From Elusimicrobiales bacterium (GTDB lineage Bacteria; Elusimicrobiota; Elusimicrobia; Elusimicrobiales; UBA9959): DNA of 64,000 nt. A program made the position numbers and the translations under genes. Location: positions 62,001 through 126,000 of the forward strand of contig JAQTOU010000008.1 of NCBI GenBank assembly GCA_028713125.1. The letters are read 5' to 3'. Shown in pieces: positions 60,114 through 64,000 of the stretch (position 1 is its first letter; every line of letters starts with the position of its first letter). The notes below the pieces were generated by a model. That model was not told the origin of the DNA. It searched no databases and was given only the letters and a program-made list of their open reading frames with translations.

Positions 60114-61858
60114 TAGTCGCATGAGGAGTAGTTCTTATGGCAGGCGGTGCAGCTCGCCGCGGGGTAGCCGGCCGGATGGCACTGTACGCACCGCGCGTTT
60201 TTGTGAGCCTTGTGGGTAACGTCATCGTAGCAGTTCCCATGGTTGTAGGATGTTGGCTGCCAGGGGGAGCCGCTATTCGTATGGCACTGGCTGCAGGCGT
60301 TCTCGATAATACCTTGCGTCAGATGGTTCACCGGAGAGGCCGCCGCGGTGAAATCGGCGTGATGGCAGGAAACGCAGTTTGTCATAGAGCCTGAGTGGAC
60401 GAAAGTAGCCCCGAGCCAGGTGGCCTGATTGTGGCATTGCGCGCAGGTCTGCGGATAGCTCTTTGCGGCGTGGTTGGGCGCCGCCTGGTAGTTGGACAGG
60501 TGGCAGGAGACGCAGTCGGTCATGGAGGGCGCGTGGACGAAGACGGCCCCGAGCCAGGTGTTCTGGCTGTGGCACTGGGTGCAGGTCTGGGAATAGCTCT
60601 TTGCGACGTGGTTCGGCGCGGCCTGGTAGTTAGTCAGGTGGCAGGAGACGCAGTCGGTCATGGACGGCGCATGCACGAAAATGGCCCCGAGCCAGGTGTT
60701 CTGGCTGTGGCACTGGGTGCAGGTCTGGGAGTAGCTCTTTGCGACGTGGTTCGGCGCGGCCTGGTAGTTAGTCAGGTGGCAGGAAGAGCAGCTCGTCATT
60801 GACGGTGAATGCACGAAAGCGGCGCCGAGCCAGCTGTTCTGGTTATGGCACTGGGCGCAGGTCTGGGCGTAGCTCTTGGCCACGTGATTGGGCGCCGTCT
60901 GATAGTTAGCCAGGTGGCAGGAAACGCAATTAGTAGCGCCGGGAGAGTGTTTGAACCCAGCTCCCGCCCAGGCGGTGGTCTTATGGCAGGTAGTGCAGTC
61001 CCGCGTATAGCTGGGGCCGGTGTGTCCCGGGGCCGAAGCGAACTCGCTTTGATGGCACAAATAGCATTCTTTGGAGGCTCCCTGGAAATCTCCCGAGGCG
61101 GCATTAAGGTGGCACTGCTCGCAGCGCAGGATCGCGTGCCTGCCGGTAAGGGGGAAGCGGGTGCGGGCGTGGTCGGCTATCTGGGTTCCCTGGCTGGTCC
61201 GCCTTTCCCAGGTGTTCTGGTTATGGCAGCGCTTGCAGTCTCGCCCGAGGGAGCTCCTGTGCGGGTCTACGTGGCAGCCGGCGCAGCCGCGCGCGGAGTA
61301 AGTCTTGGCCGGGCCGCGGTCGTTGTGGCAGCGCAGGCAGGCCGCTTCGGAATGAGCGCCTTCCAGCGCGTAGCCGGTCTTCTTTAGGTGATCGAACTTG
61401 AAATCGGAGCGAATGACGTCCCAGCGGCTGGGCAGATGGCAGAGGGAGCAGTCGCGGGGAAAAGTTTTATGCGGAACCAGCGGGCCCCACTCCTGTTCCC
61501 AGCGGAGCTGCCCCGGAAGCCCTGCCGCCGCGGAGGTCGACAGCGCTTCTGCAGGCGCGGTCGCGGAGGGGGGCGCCGATACCTCCGAGGGATCCGGGGT
61601 TGAAGTTGCGGCCGGAGCCGCGGCCGGCGTAACTGCCGGCCTGGTCACGGCTTTCCTGGCCGGATTTTTTCTCTTGGCCGGAGAGGTCCGGTTCGTCTCC
61701 ACGGGCGAAGCAGCGTAAGCGGCCGGCGCAAATCCCAGCGCTATAGCTATAAGGAATAAAAGGGGGAGGCGGGATGACCGGCTCCATAAAGCGAGCCTGG
61801 CGCCGGGCGGGAGGGTATTAGCTGAATTTACACCGGGGAAGCCTTTAGGTTCTGTCAT
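60113..61858 (-). CDS. Exported 19-haem c-type cytochrome with tandem repeats
   Basis: 581 residues from ATG 61858, with a signal-like hydrophobic segment (LLFLIAIALGFAPAAYAA) after a 30-residue N-terminus, then a Pro/Ala/Thr linker. Nineteen CXXCH motifs can be counted. Residues about 310-495 are four near-identical 46-residue units, each with two CXXCH (CVSCHLTNYQ and CTQCHSQNTW). Haem motifs come in pairs as in NapC/DmsE-like and MtrA-type cytochromes. A longer frame with a TTG start at 61948 is possible but less likely, since TATAAA lies six bases before ATG 61858. It is the third gene of the operon. Confidence 0.88.
   Translation of the reverse strand: MTEPKGFPGVNSANTLPPGARLALWSRSSRLPLLFLIAIALGFAPAAYAASPVETNRTSPAKRKNPARKAVTRPAVTPAAAPAATSTPDPSEVSAPPSATAPAEALSTSAAAGLPGQLRWEQEWGPLVPHKTFPRDCSLCHLPSRWDVIRSDFKFDHLKKTGYALEGAHSEAACLRCHNDRGPAKTYSARGCAGCHVDPHRSSLGRDCKRCHNQNTWERRTSQGTQIADHARTRFPLTGRHAILRCEQCHLNAASGDFQGASKECYLCHQSEFASAPGHTGPSYTRDCTTCHKTTAWAGAGFKHSPGATNCVSCHLANYQTAPNHVAKSYAQTCAQCHNQNSWLGAAFVHSPSMTSCSSCHLTNYQAAPNHVAKSYSQTCTQCHSQNTWLGAIFVHAPSMTDCVSCHLTNYQAAPNHVAKSYSQTCTQCHSQNTWLGAVFVHAPSMTDCVSCHLSNYQAAPNHAAKSYPQTCAQCHNQATWLGATFVHSGSMTNCVSCHHADFTAAASPVNHLTQGIIENACSQCHTNSGSPWQPTSYNHGNCYDDVTHKAHKNARCVQCHPAGYPAASCTACHKNYSSCD
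60377..60928 (-). repeat. Four tandem 138-bp units inside the 19-haem cytochrome gene
   Basis: GTGGCAGG landmarks recur at 60500, 60638, 60776 and 60914, exactly 138 bases apart. Each unit encodes 46 residues with two haem motifs; the central units are nearly identical at DNA level, pointing to recent unequal recombination. A fifth, partial and more divergent unit follows. Confidence 0.9.
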
Positions 61859-61864
61859 AGCTAA

Positions 61865-61870
61865 TTTATA
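61865..61870 (-). promoter_or_regulatory. TATAAA -10 box placed for a leaderless transcript
   Basis: On the minus strand, TATAAA-TTAGCT-ATG: six bases between hexamer and the start codon of the 19-haem cytochrome, no ribosome-binding site. Same geometry as at 46009 and 50841. Confidence 0.5.
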
Positions 61871-61962
61871 CCACAGCTGAATCAAGCCCAATTCATTAAA
61901 TCCGCAAATAATAATCAAATCCCGGAGCTCCTGCAAAGACCCCGGCAAGTTTAGAGCGGAGT

Positions 61963-63417
61963 TCAGCGCGGTACCGCGTGGCAGTCTTCGCAGGCGTATT
62001 TCAGCGGCTTGTACAGCGTCACTTTCCTTCCCTGCGGGGTAAGCGCCTGAGGGTGGCAGTCTTTGCAGGCGACTTTAGCGTGGGCCTTGTCCAGTTTGAA
62101 GCGGGACATGGTTTCGTGGTTGAAAATAATCTTTTTCCAGGAAAGTTCGTCGCGATGGCAGGTCTCGCAGACCGTCTTTCCGCCGGCCCGGAACTGTCCC
62201 GCGTGAGGGTCTTTATGGCAGAAAGCGCAATCCTTCTGGACTTTAACGAAACGCACCGCGCCTAAAACCGCGTCGCGTACGTGGCAGGACGCGCAGGGGG
62301 CTTTCTTATGGGCCCCGTTGAGCGGCCAGGTCGTATGGTCTTTGACGGCGTAGGTCGAAGGCTTGAACTCGGTCTCTTTGTGACAATCCAGGCAGCGCGG
62401 ATGGGCCGGCAGGAATTGCGCGGCATGTTCGTCCTTGTGGCAGGCCTCGCAGACTTTCTGGGCGCGTGCGCGCCCCGGCGCGCCGGGCCGGGAGTAGCGC
62501 TGGGCGTAAGGCTTGGCCGGGTCATGGCAGGCCTTGCAGGCGGTTTTTGCGTGGGGTTTTTCTATGTGGAAGCCGGTGACCAGGTGCTGAGGCTTGGTCA
62601 TGCGCTGGTTCGCGGTGTCCCAGGGCACGGCATTTTTTGTGTGGCAGGCTTCACACTCAAGGTTCCACTTTGTCCGGTGGGGCGTCTTGTGGCAGTCCGC
62701 GCACTTCTTCCCGGGGATCTTTCCGAAGATCTTTCCCTCGGCGGGGGGGCCGGCGGCGTGGCACTTCCCGCAGGCGACTTTCACGTGGGCGTCGCGCAGC
62801 GGGTAGGACTTGTCATGGTCGAAGCCGGGCGCGGGCTTCCATTTGTCCTGGGAGTGACATTTCTCGCAGGCGCTTGCGGCCTGGCCGCCGTTATGCGGGT
62901 CTTTGTGGCAGGACACGCAGTCCTGTTTCAGGCCGAGAAAAGTGGCCGCGCGCCGTGCCTTGGGGAAGTCGGGGAGAAAGAAAGGCGGCGCGTGTTTAAC
63001 GTGGCAGTCGGCGCAGGCAAGCTTGTCATGGCTGCTTTTCAGCGTATAAGTGGAGTAGGAATGATCGAAAGTCGTCGGCTCGGCGCCGCCCCATGAGACT
63101 TTGTTCACCAGCGGGAAGGCCGTGCCGTTATGGTCGGAATGGCACTTGGCGCAGTTCTGCGCCTTGTCGGCGATAACGCGGCCATGGTAGCCTTTATGCC
63201 CGGCTATCTGGGCGGCTATCTCGGGGTGGCAGGACATGCAGCCTGCCGGCAGCCCTTTTGAATCGTGGCATTTGCGGCAGTTGCCTATGAAAGAGGACCC
63301 GGCCACCGCCATGTGGGGGGCGGAAAGGTCTCCCGGCGAGGAGCGGAACAGAAGCAGCGAAGCGCCGAGGGCGGCCGCGAGAAGTATTCCTACGATGAGG
63401 GGCGCGTGCCGTTTCAT
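61963..63417 (-). CDS. Membrane-anchored 17-haem c-type cytochrome
   Basis: 484 residues. An N-terminal signal anchor (LIVGILLAAALGASLLLF) is followed by seventeen CXXCH motifs, spread evenly, with many extra His as candidate distal ligands (for example KDPHAGQF, KDEHAAQF). This places it in the periplasm, held at the inner membrane or processed. The stop of the upstream membrane protein overlaps its start by four bases. It probably takes electrons from that membrane protein and passes them to the 19-haem cytochrome. No nitrite- or tetrathionate-reductase active-site variant (such as CXXCK) is visible. Confidence 0.92.
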   Translation of the reverse strand: MKRHAPLIVGILLAAALGASLLLFRSSPGDLSAPHMAVAGSSFIGNCRKCHDSKGLPAGCMSCHPEIAAQIAGHKGYHGRVIADKAQNCAKCHSDHNGTAFPLVNKVSWGGAEPTTFDHSYSTYTLKSSHDKLACADCHVKHAPPFFLPDFPKARRAATFLGLKQDCVSCHKDPHNGGQAASACEKCHSQDKWKPAPGFDHDKSYPLRDAHVKVACGKCHAAGPPAEGKIFGKIPGKKCADCHKTPHRTKWNLECEACHTKNAVPWDTANQRMTKPQHLVTGFHIEKPHAKTACKACHDPAKPYAQRYSRPGAPGRARAQKVCEACHKDEHAAQFLPAHPRCLDCHKETEFKPSTYAVKDHTTWPLNGAHKKAPCASCHVRDAVLGAVRFVKVQKDCAFCHKDPHAGQFRAGGKTVCETCHRDELSWKKIIFNHETMSRFKLDKAHAKVACKDCHPQALTPQGRKVTLYKPLKYACEDCHAVPR

Positions 63418-64000
63418 GGCAGGGAAAGACCCAGTCCTCCCAGGTTGGTGGCCACCAGTACATGCAGGACAGCTACTATCAGCATCATGATCGAGAACCA
63501 GCGGTGGAAAACGCGCCAGGAGCGCATAAGTTCGCGCAGCTCCTGGTAGCGGGCCAGTCCGCTCTTTTCGCGGAGATAGCGGCGGGCCAGCGGGAGTATC
63601 CCTGCGGCCGAAGCCGCCATCTGCGGGGAGGCCATCACGGCCCGGCGCAGGTTCTCGAATTCAATTTTTTCCGCGCGGTCCGAGCTTATTATCCCCGTCA
63701 GGGCGGAGAGAACGTTCCTCTTGGACGCCGCTTCGCTTTCCCCGGTCCCTTCGGCCAATTCTACGCCGCTTTTGCTCAGTTCCTGGTGGAGCTCTTTTAT
63801 GGCTTTTTCCAGTTCGGCGAGCTCAAGTTCCCTGCCCTGCAGGGAGCGCGGGACGTGGGTGTAGATGTAGCGCCCCACGATCCCGCTGCCGACCACGATG
63901 AACAGCGAGACGGCGGCCAGGGCGGCCATCGGATTGCGCAGCAGAAAAGCGCTGTGGAGCAGCACGAAGAGCGCCCCGGTGATGCCGGTAAAAACGTGCA
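63414..64000 (-). CDS. Membrane cytochrome b-like protein, 5' part outside the window
   Basis: The frame is open to the right edge, so the N-terminus is missing; about 195 residues are visible. Hydrophobic segments begin HVFTGITGALFVLLHSAFLL and AALAAVSLFIVVGSGIVGRYIY, then a charged helical loop of about 100 residues and a last helix after HRWFSIMMLIVAVLHVLVA. Histidines sit in pairs in two helices, as needed for b-type haem binding. It overlaps the 17-haem cytochrome gene by four bases. Most likely a quinol-oxidising membrane entry point for the cytochromes; a ferric-reductase-like fold is an alternative. Confidence 0.75.
   Translation of the reverse strand, partial: HVFTGITGALFVLLHSAFLLRNPMAALAAVSLFIVVGSGIVGRYIYTHVPRSLQGRELELAELEKAIKELHQELSKSGVELAEGTGESEAASKRNVLSALTGIISSDRAEKIEFENLRRAVMASPQMAASAAGILPLARRYLREKSGLARYQELRELMRSWRVFHRWFSIMMLIVAVLHVLVATNLGGLGLSLP

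Noticed and set aside
60377-60928. CRISPR-like array of regular repeats
   Set aside because: The 138-bp period is in frame and codes for CXXCH haem units; there are no short repeats with unique spacers.
61859-61948. Longer N-terminus of the 19-haem cytochrome from a TTG start at 61948
   Set aside because: It would add 30 residues before the export signal, uses a rare start, and a -10 box sits inside it just before ATG 61858.

Overview
The window is a 64 kb, GC-rich, gene-dense stretch of a bacterial chromosome. TolC-type, beta-barrel and multihaem envelope proteins point to a Gram-negative cell, and ferredoxin-fused Etf plus several molybdenum hydroxylases point to an anaerobe. No rRNA, tRNA, phage or IS element was seen. 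I lean towards an uncultured or Elusimicrobiota-like lineage, but that is inference; nothing here fixes the taxonomy.

Layout. 1-4321: end of a cyclodeaminase-type folate enzyme, an acyl-CoA dehydrogenase and EtfB/EtfA with ferredoxin domains. 4400-6424: orphan sensor kinase. 6516-12297: an unrecognised gene cluster that looks like a peptide-modification (RiPP-like) system. It has two 58-60 residue paralogous peptides, each behind its own sigma-54 promoter with a pair of palindromic activator sites and each followed by an SDR epimerase paralogue, then a radical SAM protein and an M50 membrane metalloprotease. 12437-15945: CHASE2 cyclase, DUF3307 membrane protein, DEDDh exonuclease. 15969-22838: histidine utilisation (hutH, hutU, hutI) with a YajQ protein, a HAD phosphatase and a SIS sugar isomerase. 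22935-23630: secreted L,D-transpeptidase.

23695-44596: a purine or N-heterocycle catabolism island. It holds an SsnA-like amidohydrolase, a fused dihydropyrimidine-dehydrogenase-like flavoprotein, a Ser/Thr kinase-TPR protein, an 8-oxoguanine-deaminase-like hydrolase, an operon of phosphofructokinase, MocA-like nucleotidyltransferase, anion transporter and adenylate cyclase, then XdhC and two different molybdenum hydroxylases that converge on a shared terminator, one of them with a MoaD-like protein. 44698-53440: secreted clostripain-family protease, orphan membrane protein, lipoprotein, two polytopic glycosyltransferase-like proteins, rhodanese, TPR protein. 53498-57684: TolC / membrane fusion / MacB-like ATPase / permease export operon. 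57763-58410: orphan. 58485-64000: a minus-strand operon of a membrane cytochrome b-like protein (cut by the window end), a 17-haem cytochrome, a 19-haem repetitive cytochrome and an outer-membrane barrel, which may form an electron conduit across the envelope.

The best candidate for an undescribed system is 6516-12297. Other points worth a look are a natural Ala-Cys-Gly triad at position 143 of histidine ammonia-lyase, several -10 boxes placed so that the mRNA would start at the start codon (leaderless), a dyad element AAAGGWCC found before three exported-protein genes, and a DPD-like enzyme without the catalytic cysteine.
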